Source of the DNA: Symbiodinium sp. CCMP2592
Lineage: Eukaryota; Sar; Dinophyceae; Suessiales; Symbiodiniaceae
Assembly: GCA_905221615.1 (NCBI GenBank)
Contig: CAJNDT010005445.1
Location: 1,455,813 to 1,519,812, forward strand
Length of the DNA stretch: 64,000 nt
Reading direction: 5' to 3'
Position numbers and translations under genes: made by a program
Part shown: one piece after another, positions 11,639-23,704 of the stretch
Layout of the letters: each line of letters starts with the position of its first letter
How positions within the stretch are numbered: the stretch's first letter is position 1
Notes under the pieces: model-generated
The model's database searches: none
What the model was told of the DNA's origin: nothing
The model's input: only the letters and a program-made list of their open reading frames with translations

Positions 11639-11730
11639 AGTTTAGGGTTTAGGGGTTTCGGGGTTTAGGGTTTAGGGTTTAGGGTTTAGGGTTTAGGGTT
11701 TAGGGTTTAGGGTTTAGGGTTTAGGGTTTC
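11639..11730. repeat. Interstitial TTTAGGG array
   Basis: Around 12 nearly perfect TTTAGGG units with two TTTAGGGG/TTTCGGGG variants at the left end. It is the most regular telomere-type run in the window. Confidence 0.9.
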
Positions 11731-13010
11731 AAAGCCTATGAAAGCATTAGTAAACCCTATAAATCCCGTCAACGAAACCACTGAAAGGGCAAGAAGAGGC
11801 CTCTTGGAGGATGAAAGAACGGTCCTTGCGCAGTCGCTGCATTGATTCCACCACCTGCCATTGGGTTTGGAGCGTAGGGTTCAGGCAGTTTGGGGTTTTG
11901 GGTTTCTGGGTTTAGGGTTCTTTTTTGCACGCCTTTTGGAACTGCCCAAGAGTCTCAGACTATCGAATCCACAGTTGTGGAAGGCATCAGGGACGACATC
12001 CATCCAACCATCTCGACGACGCTGAGTTTAGGGTTCAGGGTATAGGGCTTGATTGAGATTACGGGCTTACAGGTTGGTTCAGGCTTTGTTTAGGGTTTAC
12101 AGAAGGGGTATATCAGGTCTTCATTGCAGCTTGTATGAGCGTTTGACAAGTTCTCGTGCAGTCGCTGTTGAAAGGACGGTCTCGGAAACACATATGCCGA
12201 TGCCCCTGAAGTACCCCCCCTAGGGGGAGCGAATGGCTTCTGACCTCGCCCCAAGAACCAAACGAAGCCTTTTGCAGGTGTCGTGTTAGAATTTCTGGCT
12301 TGTTGGGCTACGTCCGAAACATAGCCGTCGCATGGTGGCATAGTATCGTGAAGAAGTCCGGTTTGGGTTCAGGCAGGAAGCCTTGTGGCAGCTCTCATTT
12401 TCAACTCGCACCCGCTCTGAGTCTCTGACAAACAACAGAATTGAAATAGACAGTGCGCAGGGCGCGCTGCGCTAGGCCTGGCAGGAATCTGCTAGTCCTT
12501 CTACGTGGTTTCAGCTCGAAAGCGAAGCTCAAAATCTGGCGATTCTACATCAAACAATGTTTGACATCCTGTATAATGGATTGTAAAAACTTACAATCTG
12601 TTGAACGCACGTTCAGCATTCGATCTCTCCAACTTTCAGGCTTTCAGAAAGGCAGTTCTCGAATTATCCAGACTGTCGGCAAGCACTGTAGTAATAGTAG
12701 CCAATGGCGCGGGGAGCCGCGTCAATTTGTTCAAAAATACCGCACTGCCAAAGCATAGGCATAGACATCTCAGAAGAAGGCCTTGTCGCGCCCCTTTGGG
12801 CACGCAAAACCCCACTGACGAACTGTTGCCGCTCGACAGCCCAATACAAGCCCTGGCTTCATACGAACAATCTTTGCTAGGGTGGCAAATCGTGTAAACC
12901 TTGTGTAAACCGACCTAGACACTAGAACTCTTGTTAGACCAATACCGTGCAGGACGAGAAAGGACACTTTTTCGGCCAACCAGAACCTGGACAAATGCAA
13001 CAACTTGCCG
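11731..13010. other. No supported gene
   Basis: Mixed sequence with scattered GTTTAGGG words (11880-12080) and short frames only. The largest plus-strand frames (12453-12758 and 12601-12897) overlap each other in different phases and contain no recognisable motif. Confidence 0.4.
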
Positions 13011-13014
13011 TGCT

Positions 13015-13104
13015 CCTTACCTTAGGCTAGTAGGGAATGGAAGAATGGTACTAATAGTAGTTATTGTACCCCATTCCCCCATTCCCTACTAACCCAAGGT
13101 AAGG
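13015..13104. repeat. 90-bp hairpin element with 26-bp terminal inverted repeats
   Basis: The left arm at 13015-13040 and the right arm at 13079-13104 are reverse complements with two mismatches over 26 bp, separated by 38 bp. The arms begin CCTTACCTT. The element ends four bases from the stop codon of the minus-strand RRM gene, so it would lie in that gene's 3' UTR. It could be a MITE-like element or an RNA hairpin. Confidence 0.85.
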
Positions 13105-13107
13105 CTC

Positions 13108-13698
13108 CTAAAGGCGGAAACTGAGCTTCCCCTCGGCGCTAAGCACTATTGTGCAAGCTGGCTCGTCTCTCGAAGTCGTACATGCCTGACTACCTTTGAT
13201 GATGGACTCGTGGAGTGCCATCTCACTCGACATGCCGGAAGGTTTGCTTGTCGGAACACCTGTCCCAATTCTTGTCACGTCTGCTACTTTTGATGCCTCG
13301 ATTCCCGGCATGTTGTGGCGGTGAAACTCGCAATGACAAGGCGCCAGCAGCAACCCTTCTGGCATTTCTGCAGGCACGTCGCTCTCGCGCTTAATGCATC
13401 GGAGTATGCCTCTGCCCCTCAATGGCTCGAGGCAGAGTGGAGTTGCTTTGCGAAAGCCCGGAACAAACTGGCCGTGGATGTTGCCGATGCTCTGCTGCAC
13501 TGCGAACCCCGGGCATGTGCGGAGCACAGCGAAACCTCGTGACTTGCCATTCGGAAACAATGTCATCTCCATCTGGAAGCCTCTGAAACCTTTTGAGTGG
13601 AGGAAGTTGCGCAGGATTTCCGCATCACATTTCGCGGGGATGTTGCGCAAGAAGAATGCTTCTGCAGCTTCCTGGTCATGGGCCTGTGCCCTCATCAT
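13108..13698 (-). CDS. RNA-recognition-motif (RRM) protein
   Basis: A 196-codon minus-strand frame from ATG at 13698. Residues about 13-80 fit an RRM: RNP2-like AFFLRNIP, a helix with FLHSKGFRG, then RNP1-like KSRGFAVLRT, ending near GNIHGQFVPG. The LRNIP start and the FRG before the second strand recall Mei2-type RRMs, which bind RNA in the nucleus or cytoplasm; that subfamily is inference. Beyond residue 90 the sequence is Ser/Thr/Pro-rich with no further domain. It is short for a Mei2 protein, so it may be a lone RRM domain, a retroposed fragment or a terminal exon. A strong hairpin lies directly after the stop codon. Confidence 0.6.
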   Translation of the reverse strand: MMRAQAHDQEAAEAFFLRNIPAKCDAEILRNFLHSKGFRGFQMEMTLFPNGKSRGFAVLRTCPGFAVQQSIGNIHGQFVPGFRKATPLCLEPLRGRGILRCIKRESDVPAEMPEGLLLAPCHCEFHRHNMPGIEASKVADVTRIGTGVPTSKPSGMSSEMALHESIIKGSQACTTSRDEPACTIVLSAEGKLSFRL

Positions 13699-13739
13699 GA
13701 GTAGAGCGTGGCCAGAGAATCTTCAAAGACCCTGCTGAA

Positions 13740-16370
13740 AGTCAAGGGCACAGCTTGAGCCGACCCTCTCCGGGATGTTGCGCGACAACTTTGCAAGAAT
13801 AACAAGGGAGGGTAGTGGTGGGTTCAAAGACGATTATACCACTTACAGGGGGTGCTACGTAGACTGCTGGCTTCGGGCCCACACCGTCGCCAAGGGTCGC
13901 ACAAGCTCTTTCGGCCCCTGGGCTTGAAGTATAACCGTGAAATACGTTTGATTATAGACATCCTGCATTACCTTAAGGATGCTAAACTATGGAAATTATG
14001 GTATATTCCTTATAATGGGCATTGCAGGATCTATATCATCAACCGTAGTGGCTCGGGATCCAAGTTCAAGCGTGAGGACTTCAAGTCTGTATCTTGCAAA
14101 GAGGCTACTTACAAACCCTTCAGGCCTATGTCAGGGGTATCAGCGTCTCAAGTTTTGAGCAATGTGGGGACCGTAACAAATACAGTACGGTTGCGGGGCA
14201 TGCTAGAATCTGACCGTACAGCAACGCAACGAGACTAGCGTTGCTAGCTGGTTTTTCGGACTCAAAGAGTGGCATTCAGATTATCGGAAACCCGCAAGTC
14301 TAGATCCATAGTTGGGCCTGAGGGCTTGCGGCATAGAGCCACCCCAACACGAACAAGACAGTGCCCTGGCCTGCACCAGCGTAGTGGCCGGGACCTTCGG
14401 AAGGCCAGACCCCGATCTATGACCGTAAACTGCTGCTTGGGGTGTGTCTATAAGCGCTATACATTCCCCACTGCATTCTTCTACGTAGTACTGCTACTGG
14501 TGTAACTGGTTCCAGAAATCATGTTCTTGCAGCAGCAGCAGCAGCAGCAGCATGAGGAGTCGTGGCATGCAACCGTTACCATAAAGACCTGAACCCAAAA
14601 CCCTGAAACCCTAAACCCTGTGACCCTAAAACCCCCCAGACCCTAAAACTCTAAAATTAAACCCTGAGCTCCTCGAACCCCAAAAGCCCCCGCCGCACCT
14701 CTCCAGTACGCTGGAGCAGACCCCATTTTCTTAAAACGGTGCGATGGTCCCCCTGCTCGTATGCCTCGGTAGTGGCCTCCAAGACAGCTGTGGGTTCAGT
14801 TATTTTGAGCTCTACAGGTGTATGTTTCGGATTCGGATTGAGGAACTCTGTCTATTTATGACACGCAAAGGCTTGAAGATCGATGGCTCCATGGGTCAAG
14901 GCGTTAGGGCTGCAGGATCGCAAATGCCGAGAAGACTAGTCTGGATATGCCAGTGCTAAGTCTGAAGCAAAATTGACCTGCAGCATCATCAGTACGGTCG
15001 TCAGCAGTATCGGAGGGGCAACACCATTCTTATCGGCCTGCGCCTTCACGTCCGCATTCGCATCATCATCACAGTCACTATCGATATCTTCAAGGAGTTT
15101 GGGTGGGTTAGTGCAGGAATTTATTCTTAGGGCAGGACGGAGTCTCAGCAAAGGGGTCGGTGGGGGCCGTCGCTGGAGCTCCGGTTAGAGGGTTTGGGTC
15201 TAGGTCCGAGTCTAGGTGTTACGGCGTAGGTCTAAGGTTCAGGGTTTCGTGTTCTGGGGTTGCCTTGTCTTGGTTTCGGGGAAGCTGCAGAATCGGTTCG
15301 GGAGCCACAGAGGCCGTACAGTGGGTTTTGAGTTTCATGTACGCTGCCCTGCTTCTTCAAACCCTAAACCCTAAACCCTAAACCGCAAGCGCCCCCTCCT
15401 CCACGAGACGGGAGTGGTTCAACTTCGTCCCATTCGTCCCGTCCTCCTTGGTCTTGCCGGCCTCGTTACAAGGACAAAACTCGGGGATTCAGGGCTGAGG
15501 GTTTGGGGGGAAGTCAAGATAACTGAACTCCATACCAATAAACCCTAGAACCCTAGAGTTCCTTCCAGCCCGACGCCCAAACTTGAAGAATCGAAACTCC
15601 CGATCATGGGAAGAAAAGCAGATCAGCCCGGGACTTTAAAAAGGGTCTCCATGTTCAAGTTGCCCTCTGGTCCGATACTTTACCACTTGGTGTCATTGAC
15701 AGTTTGGGATTGAGATTTCCCCCCTTTCAAGCCCCAACGAACTCGTCGACTTCGGTGTGGCTTTCTCGCGGGGTGTAAGGGGCCGAAGGGCTCATTGATT
15801 CGTTTGCAGCCTTTTCTATCGTTGGCTCTGGGGCTTAGGAAGTTCTGTGGGGACAGAGGCCGTATCAGCCCCGGACCCCAGAAAGCCTGCCCTTGAACCT
15901 GGACATAGCGCTCTAAAGACAGGTCCTCCTATCCGCCGGAAATACGGATACCTCACCCACCTTCGTTCATGCCCTAGGCCCGAAAAAGACCTCTAACGCC
16001 TCAGGCTTTGGACGTGAAGCCCTAAACTCCCAACGCCAAATGTCAAACAAAATAACTCCGCACCCTCAGCTTTCAGGCCTTTCGCTTGCCGTGCTTGCGC
16101 CAAGGCCACAGAACCTGGCGAGAGCCATAAAAGAGAAGATTGTAAGCTTCTAGTATTGTTGCGAGAGCCAGCTCCTGAAAAGCGAGGTAAATTCTGCAAG
16201 ACAGCACGTCCGGGGAGATATACACAGCCTCCAACAAACCGCAAGGCATCTGCATCCTAAACCTTTGGGTTGGGGTGCTTCGCATGTTTTGGGCCGCCCG
16301 GAATTGCCGACACCTTCTGTGGCAGGTCAGGAAAATGGGGTCTGAGGGCTCTAAGGCTTAGGGTCTATAG
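13740..16370. other. No supported gene; degenerate telomere-like words, AGC microsatellite
   Basis: A 128-codon plus-strand frame (13852-14238) lies over AT-richer sequence without motifs. An (AGC)7 microsatellite occurs near 14531-14551. Degenerate CCCTAAA words occur at 14600-14660 and 15360-15385. Confidence 0.4.
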
Positions 16371-16374
16371 GCTT

Positions 16375-16468
16375 TACCTTAAGCCGGAATAACCTACCTT
16401 TTTAGGGTTCCTTATTATGATTTCCTGATAAAAGTCCTTAAAAAGGTAGGTTATTCCGGCTTAAGGTA
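16375..16468. repeat. 94-bp hairpin element with perfect 30-bp inverted repeats
   Basis: 16375-16404 and 16439-16468 are exact reverse complements over 30 bp, around a 34-bp loop. The ends read TACCTTAA / TTAAGGTA. No obvious target duplication flanks it. It shares the TACCTTA terminus with the elements at 13015-13104 and 21176-21286. Confidence 0.9.
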
Positions 16469-16469
16469 G

Positions 16470-19255
16470 GGTGTGGGGGTTGTAAGGTCCCAGGCCTTCA
16501 GTCCGACTCTCTGCTGCCCTGGGCCTCGTAAAGCCTACTAGGAGGTTCAGGGGTAGTTGTATGTGGGGTTATAAGTCCCGTAATATGAGTTACAAGTATA
16601 GCTACCCTGGTTATCACACCATTTATAACTACCCACGAACCTCCAAGTACTTCAAAACCCGAGACAGGCAGCCCTGGACTGCAGAGACACAAAACCCAAA
16701 CCCTAACCCCACATTGCAGATCGTATTGCCAAGGGCCCGCACGTTGCCGAAGAGGAAGAATTGAAGAAGGAAGGCTCCACCGAAGAGTAGCAACTGCATG
16801 GACTTTCTGCTTGTTATCCATGCTTTCGGGCTTTGAGAGGATTTAGTTTGACGGAGTGGCTACTTCAGGCTTGCGTGTCGAAGTGCGACCCTTGGGCTTT
16901 GGACGCAGAACCTCAGCTTCGAGGCTTGACAAGCCGAGCTTAGATACGAATGTTTCGATCAGCGGAGCCCTGGCGAGCTCCCTGAGGTTCAACCCCAAGC
17001 ACTTCGCTTGAAATCCAAAAGGTCCCAAACCGGAACCAAAAATTCTCTATTCTGAACCCGAAGCCCTACGGCATTCTGAGCAAGCAATTCAACCAAAATT
17101 GGAACTGATATCAAAAATCACTTAAATATCCTCCTTGTCAGCCCCCGCAGAAACGCGTGTCCTACTCGTCTTCGGGAATAGAAGACTAATTTCGGAATCG
17201 AAACTACTTTCGGTAGATGCAACTTGGCAACGGCAACACAGCAAACGCTTCGGCATGCAAATATGTGCGATTTGTGACCTTCATGTCTTTCTCCTTCCCT
17301 CATACATTCGCAACCTCGCCGAACTGCTAATATCCAGCACCCTAAACCCTAAACCCTAACGGCGATAGAAGCACTCAAATCCGAATCTCCCGAACTAGCC
17401 AGCAGGCCGCGGACACAACAACACACCAGAATTGACAGCAAAGCTTGAGGCAAAAGCCCGGACCGAGAACTTGCCCAAATAAACCTGAGACTTTGGCACA
17501 AATTCGGACTCCAACGAGCCACAACTTGAGAATCCAAAACCAGATTTCCCGGAACCCGGACATCCGAAATTTTTAGTACCAGCCCATGATCGACACCCAA
17601 GGCGGCAACGGTACAAACTTGTAAATCCCTTGGCCGCAAATCTGGATCAGGTAAAAACATGCGATTTCGCCAAAACCCGAAAATACGGTTACAAAGTCGG
17701 TGCAACCTTAGTGGAGAGGTTTCCTGGCACACGGCTCTTGGGCTCTTGAAACCCCAAAAATCCATCAACTAGGAGCAGCGCACCTCGCCGCTGAAGCTAA
17801 TAAGCAGGGCCTGAACCTGGCCCGGCCCCGCGGGAGAAAGAGAGAGAGAAGGAGAGCAAAAGACTTCTGAAAATGAAGAAGGTGGGGTGTCCCTCCTGTG
17901 GCTGTTGAGGTGGTAGGATTGTGTATGGGCTTGGTTGGCGGGTTTCCGTTTTTCGGCTCTTGAGATGTAGGGCTGTGTGGAGGCTCGGGGCGAAGGAGGC
18001 AAAGACTCCATCTCGGATCTTGACTCTTGCGTCTTGAGGTTTGGACTTCTGTTGCATTCAAATATTTATAGTCGGAGGTTGAGCATTTTGAACCCTGAAC
18101 ACTAAGCCCAGCCCTATAAATGCATCATTTTGGGTCGAACAGGTCTCAGGTTTCGGGTCCTCTTCTTGCCCAGGGGTTTGAGGCTGAAGATTAGGGTTTG
18201 GGGGTAACTTCTGGGCTTGTGCTTACACCCCATTTTACCATAAAATATGCGTTTCCAAACTCGAATCCCGCGCCGACAGTACGGAACTTCAAACCCAAAA
18301 CCTTGAACCAAGACTTCAACCTCCAACCCCACCCACGTCCCACCCAAAGGCCGTGCCTGCTCCATCAGGTCCTCCATTGTTGAGTCTGCTGGTCGAACTT
18401 TCCTTACTCTTGCAAGAAACTTTGCAAGGTCCAGGGCCTGGGCCATACCATGACCCTCCAAGGTCCCTTCATAGAGAGGGCTCGGAGGAGGGCCTTTGCG
18501 TTCAGTTCAGGAAAGTGGTTTGCAGGGATAGCGCAAAGCTCCTGCTGCCTCCCCCAAATCCAAAGCCCGGACGTTGAATTGCTTTATAAGGTTGGTTATA
18601 CGATATCATGGTGTACTGTACTGCACTGAACTGTAACATACTGTACATTTACGATGATCTACTGTACTCTCTATATGATGCCATAGTATACTATACCTAG
18701 CCTAGCATGACCAGCCTCGAGATGTTTGAACATCGCACCCCACACCACACAATCGAGGGAATGAAGTCCGGTGAAGGGTCAAGTTGGTGAAGGCATTCCG
18801 CCCAACGGCCTCCTTAGGCTTAGGTTTCGCGGCAGAGTACAATCGCCGAAAACCCTTGTAGCACTCCATTCCTCCTTTACGTCGACACCGACCGCTTGCA
18901 AGGAAAGCCACATCAGGTCCAGCCAAGCGGCTACGAATACCTGCCGTTGGGCAGTGCAAAAGCGCGAGCTCTGCAATGCGCATGGGAGTATCTCTCAAGC
19001 TTTCAGCCTTGTGTATACATCCCGAAGCTCACCACTCGGCCGAAAACCCCTTCAGGAACCGTTCTAGGAACCCTAAACGACCCTGAATCCTGCCCCTCAC
19101 GAAGCAGTCGCATTCATCCGATACAAGCCCTAAACTTTGAAAGCCTCCATACAAGCCCTAAATTTTGAAAGCCTCCACGCCGAGGCCTGGCTGCATGGCA
19201 TCACTTCCAAGGCTTAAGGCTCAGTTCAGGAGTTCGTGGTCCAATGCCCGAACAC
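16470..19255. other. No supported gene
   Basis: Overlapping short frames on both strands (for example 17349-17768 minus, 17765-18061 minus, 18114-18461 minus) contain no recognisable domain. CCCTAAACCCTAAACCC occurs at 17341-17358. An imperfect ACTGTACTGTA-type tract occurs at 18608-18700. Confidence 0.4.
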
Positions 19256-19257
19256 CA

Positions 19258-19377
19258 GAAGGTTTAGGGTTCAGGGTTAGGGGTTTAGGGGTTTAGGGGT
19301 TTAGGGGTTTAGGGGTTTAGGGGTTTAGGGGTTTAGGGGTTTAGGGGTTTAGGGGTTAGGGGTTTAGGGTTTAGGGC
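19258..19377. repeat. Interstitial array of the variant TTTAGGGG
   Basis: About 12 units, mostly the 8-mer TTTAGGGG rather than TTTAGGG, ending in two standard units. The homogeneous variant suggests local amplification of one mutated unit. Confidence 0.9.
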
Positions 19378-20284
19378 TCAGAGCTGCGAGTTAGGACTTC
19401 GTCGATTCCAACAGCCCGGGAAAACCGCACCGAAACCTCATCTCTGGAATCCTCGACGCACCCCCACTTCGATACTCGAAATCCATGAGACCGTTTTACA
19501 CCCGTCGTTCTGTGCAAAACTCCACAACTTCCGAATCCCGCAGTCCGGAAACCCCGAGCCCGAAAACCAAGAGCAAAGTAGTTCCCAAAGCAACGAACAA
19601 GACACCCGAAATCCGAAGCCAGATCTTGATAGCCCTTCTTGTAACCCTTACACCTTTACTGGAACAGGCCTGGAGCTGTTGCTCCAGCACGTTTTGGGGG
19701 AAGATGGTCGGCCGACCACCGGCAAGCCAGAGCAGTGCAAAGGCCTTGCCTTCCAGGCACGGGCGAGGGGCAGGCTCGACCCTAAACTCGAAACCCCAAA
19801 GCCTAAACCCAAATACCTGCAGCTTTGGTTAGGAGCCTGTTTGCAAGAACTTCCCTCAAGAAATCTCAAGATACCTGGCTGGCGTTTGGGTTAGGGGACG
19901 ATGGCATCAACAAAGATACCAGAGCTCGTTTAACAGCAGCTGAAGCCTCTCTTGCTGAAGAGAGAAGTAAACTAGGAGTCATACCAGGGTTCAGGGGAGA
20001 AGGCTTTAGGGATGGACCCCTCAAAATGCCAAGGCACACCGCAGCAACTGACCTGGGCCGGTGCTGAAAGTCATCGCCCTGAATCCCCAACAAATCTTCG
20101 CTCTGATCCCCAATAGCTCAGATTCAGATGCGCACGTTAGCCCATGGAGTTACATCTCAAAAGCGGGGGTTAGGATTTCGTGTTGTGGGGGTTTGCAAAG
20201 GCCTAGGTTCCAGAGGTCAAAGGCCGAGAGTTCCATCCTATGCCCTGAACTCCAGAAGCCTGCAAGCCCAGGACCCCAAACCCC

Positions 20285-20394
20285 ACATGGGGGTTTCCGA
20301 AAATAAGGGACCGAAATATAGTCCCTTAAACAGTAGAAGCCTCATCATAAGGCCCCCAAAATAAGGTACCCGTACTTTTCGGAAACTCCCACAT
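20285..20394. repeat. 110-bp inverted-repeat element
   Basis: The arms at 20285-20303 and 20376-20394 match as reverse complements at 16 of 19 positions, sharing the core GTTTCCGAAAA. AATAAGG words occur inside both arms. It looks like a short non-autonomous element. Confidence 0.6.
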
Positions 20395-21175
20395 CACCGT
20401 ATGGTACATACTAATCCTGAATCCTCGTCCTTGACCAAACGCCACTCAACCCCAGACCCTACATTGAAACCCAGTCCTGCTCTGCACCTCCCTGCGACGG
20501 AGAGCCAAAGTCGCAACAACAGGAAACCTACTAACCCTACTACTACCCTACTATAACCCTACTACTACCCTACTACTACCCTACTACTACCCTAAGCCCT
20601 TTGCCGGCGTGTTGCATGCACAAGCTCTATACTTCAATCCCGAACCCGAACACCCTAAATCCGAAAGCCTCAACCCGAATCCGTTAAACCCGGAACCGGA
20701 ACCCTTAGGACCATTTTGAGCCTGGCAGCTTTCGGGGGAAGGTCGTGGCACAGCCGACGGAGCGATAAAGAAGTCTGCGTAAATCAGCGGTAAGGGAGCC
20801 TCGGCTCTGGCTTCGATGTTTGGGAGCTTTGAAACGAAGAGCCCTGACTTCACTGGCTTTGGGGAGCTGCAAAAGCCTTTAGGACGCTGTGATACTGCCT
20901 GGTGCATCATTCAAATCTGCAGGCCGCCGGAGGCTTCGGGTGTGGCTCAGGGTAAGATTCAAAGGCCCAGGTTTGAGACTCCAGGATTCGGCGCCTATGC
21001 GGAATCCACAATGAAACTCCTGATCCAGCTCAGATGGGATGAAGCAACTCTCCCACAAACAGCCTGGGAGTCTAGGGCCTATAGGGGTGTAGACTTGCGG
21101 GCTTCACGGTTCCACTTGAAGACTCTTCACTTATGGGCCAGGCTCCACCAGGCTCCCTGGAGATCCTTGAGGTTC

Positions 21176-21286
21176 TACCTTAAAATCCCAAACCCCACGT
21201 TTCTGTGGGTTCTTATTATAAACCATAATGCCCTAATATGGAATTTATAGGGACCCTACAAAAGTAGGTTTTGGTAGCTTAAGGTA
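21176..21286. repeat. 111-bp element with TACCTTAA / TTAAGGTA ends
   Basis: It begins TACCTTAA and ends TTAAGGTA, with an internal small hairpin (AACCCCAC / GTGGGTT) and a TTATTAT segment also present in the loop of the 16375 element. The long arms of that element are not conserved here, so relatedness rests on the ends and the TTATTAT core. Confidence 0.5.
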
Positions 21287-23434
21287 GGGCCTAGACTGGC
21301 TTGACTAGGCTTCAGGCCTGACGGTGCTTGTTTCAGGTCTCTTAGGGCACACCCGGTGGAGACCCAGTCCAAAAAGCAACACACAATGTGACGAACTCGA
21401 GCGAAGCGGCGCGCGGTAAGCAGAGGTAACCGCGCGAAGGTTCTTGAGCCAAAGGGCCGTTGCGAGCGCAAGGGTGGAGCTTCTCTGATGTCGGGCTTTA
21501 GCGTTTTTTATAAGTGCAATGGCCCCTTTCCAACTCTGAGATTTAGGCTTTGGGAATTCACTAGGGTGCGGAAGAGCTTCAGAGCTTCAGGGCTTGAAGT
21601 TGTGGTCAGCCGCATCACATCACATGCACTTGACATGCGAAGCAAAGCTACTTCATGCCTGAGGCAACGTTTCATCAATCCACGCGATGGCTTTCCTACG
21701 CACCTAGGTGCGGCCGGCCATTTCTACGAACAGACGACCTCGCTGCCTATGAATCCCTGCCGATGAGTCACCCCGCAGCGACCGCCAGAAGCTGAATCCC
21801 GGCCCGTAGTTTCTTAAACCAGCCCTGAGAACCGTCAACTTTTTAAACCTCAAACATAGAAAAGCAGTAGTGACCAAACATTTGAAGAAAAAAGGTGGCT
21901 CACAACTAGCCGATCCAAATGGGGGCTTCTTGAGTGACGGGTTGAGGCCCTGTGTTGAACAGGGCTCTGTTTTATGAAGGTATTTTGGGCGGTACTAAAC
22001 CGCCAAACCCAAAGATACGAGACCCAAAGCCTTGAAAGGCTTCCTGAAAAAAGCCAAATGTGCTGAAACCCAATCGGGCCCTGGAATTTGATCGTAGCCA
22101 AAGCAACCACCGACCTTCCCCGCCAATGCGCGCTTCCTGGATGCAGTTCCATAAAGTCAGGTTTCGCTTTTAGGTAGAGGGGCTGGGGGTTTGAGGATTC
22201 ACCATAGGGCTGGGTATGGTGGTCTAGGCCTCGAGGTTTGAGGTTCAAGGTCTAGGAAAGCGCTTTGGACAGGTTGTGTTCCCATGGTTGGGGTCACTGA
22301 TGCCATACCGAAATATCTACCTCTGACCTTTGCGTACACAAGCCTGAAAAGTCGGATCCCCAAACCTCAGGACTTAAAGTCTCAACCACTCAAGGGTAGC
22401 TGCCAAACCCCTCAGAATCAACCCGTCAAGTTCTGCTGAACCGCAGTCCCAGTATTTCAAGCCCCAGAGCCCGACATAATATCCATCCCAGGCCTCTTCA
22501 TCTTGTCGCCATCCCAAGTGGAAAGGGTCGCGGCGACGGCTTGATCCGACCGTGCTGCCAGAGTGAAAACGATCAGGGCTCTGGGGCTTAAAACTTCAAG
22601 GCAGTGGGGCTGAAAGGTTTAAAGATGCTTGAGTTTGAGCCTCAGCGTCAGGCATCCAGCTTTCGAGCTTTTCAGGGGGCTCTGCATCCTTTCGAGTGCA
22701 GACCTGCGGCTTGAGACTGCTTTGAGGTTTGGGACAGTGGGTTCAGACGAAGCCGAAGCCATCGAGCATTTCCTCAGACCGAAACCGCACTTGGAGGCTG
22801 CCGCCAAGCACATGTTCCAATGCTTCACTAAGGTTTCTTGTGCTGAAGAGCTCCAATAAAAAAAATTGCTCTGGATCTTGCAAGTCGCAGGAAGTTGGCA
22901 AGACATGACTTATTCTCCGCGACCTAGACCGGGTTAAAGCCAAAGGGAACCTGACCCTAGTCGGGAAACGACAGCACGGACAAAAAACGATGCCTTTCTC
23001 TTGCCTGCGAAGGGACCTCGCCGCTCATGAGCCAGGTGGTGAAACTCCATGGGCTTAGATTTTGGGTTTGGAGTTTAAGGTTTAGGGTTCAGGGTTGAGT
23101 TTCGAACTTTGGAGTGTTGGGCATGTGCTTCGGACTGACAAAATACACACCACCACACTGCACCAAATCTCGGGTGTAAGGGTTCAAGCTTCACAGGGCG
23201 GCTTAAAGTGACACATGACATGCCATTCAGCATGTAATCGTACGGGAAGCATCATTCAAGCATTGCGAGCTGGACGTGGTGGAACTAGAGGGCCAATGCC
23301 AGCAAAGGCAGTAAGGTTGCACCGCCCAGTATGAGCCTTTCTGCCCCATTGGTTAGTGCAGCGCTGCAGGGGACCGCAGTGGATGGAACAAGTGAGAACC
23401 TGAGCGCGCGTGACGGCACAAACTGTTGTGTCAA

Positions 23435-23704
23435 CTACCCCCAGTTGCCAAGGAGCAAGGGGCTACGCTCACATTTATTAATGCCAAGGCACTTGAAGGA
23501 CATTGTGTTGCCATAGTCGATACACTCACCAGCATTAATGTGCCCGATATTGGTAGTATCACTCAAAAATCCGACAATTTCTTGGCTTGGCGTTCCAGAG
23601 CAATCCTGACCAGCTGGATAATCTTTTCGGTTCACGAAAGAGCCTTGGCAGTACCAGCCGTGAGTCTGCGATTCGTGCTGGCAGCACAGAGTATCTCCAG
23701 ACAC
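23435..23704 (-). CDS. Cys-rich fragment, possibly an exon of an unknown secreted protein (weak)
   Basis: The 89-codon minus-strand frame has evenly spaced cysteines (GDTLCCQHESQTHGWYCQG, then DCSG, then GECIDYG, then KCLG, then KCER), as in extracellular Cys-rich domains. A further minus-strand piece in a different phase at 23763-23951 (YFGSGCVSGGIMPNQG) may be an upstream exon. I cannot name the family. Its Cys pattern and lack of telomere-like text set it apart from the chance frames around it. Confidence 0.25.
   Translation of the reverse strand: MSGDTLCCQHESQTHGWYCQGSFVNRKDYPAGQDCSGTPSQEIVGFLSDTTNIGHINAGECIDYGNTMSFKCLGINKCERSPLLLGNWG

Noticed and set aside
21443..21457. Possible minus-strand spliced-leader relic
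   Set aside because: Complement matches the 15-nt unit at only 12 of 15, single copy, with no gene following it; could be chance.
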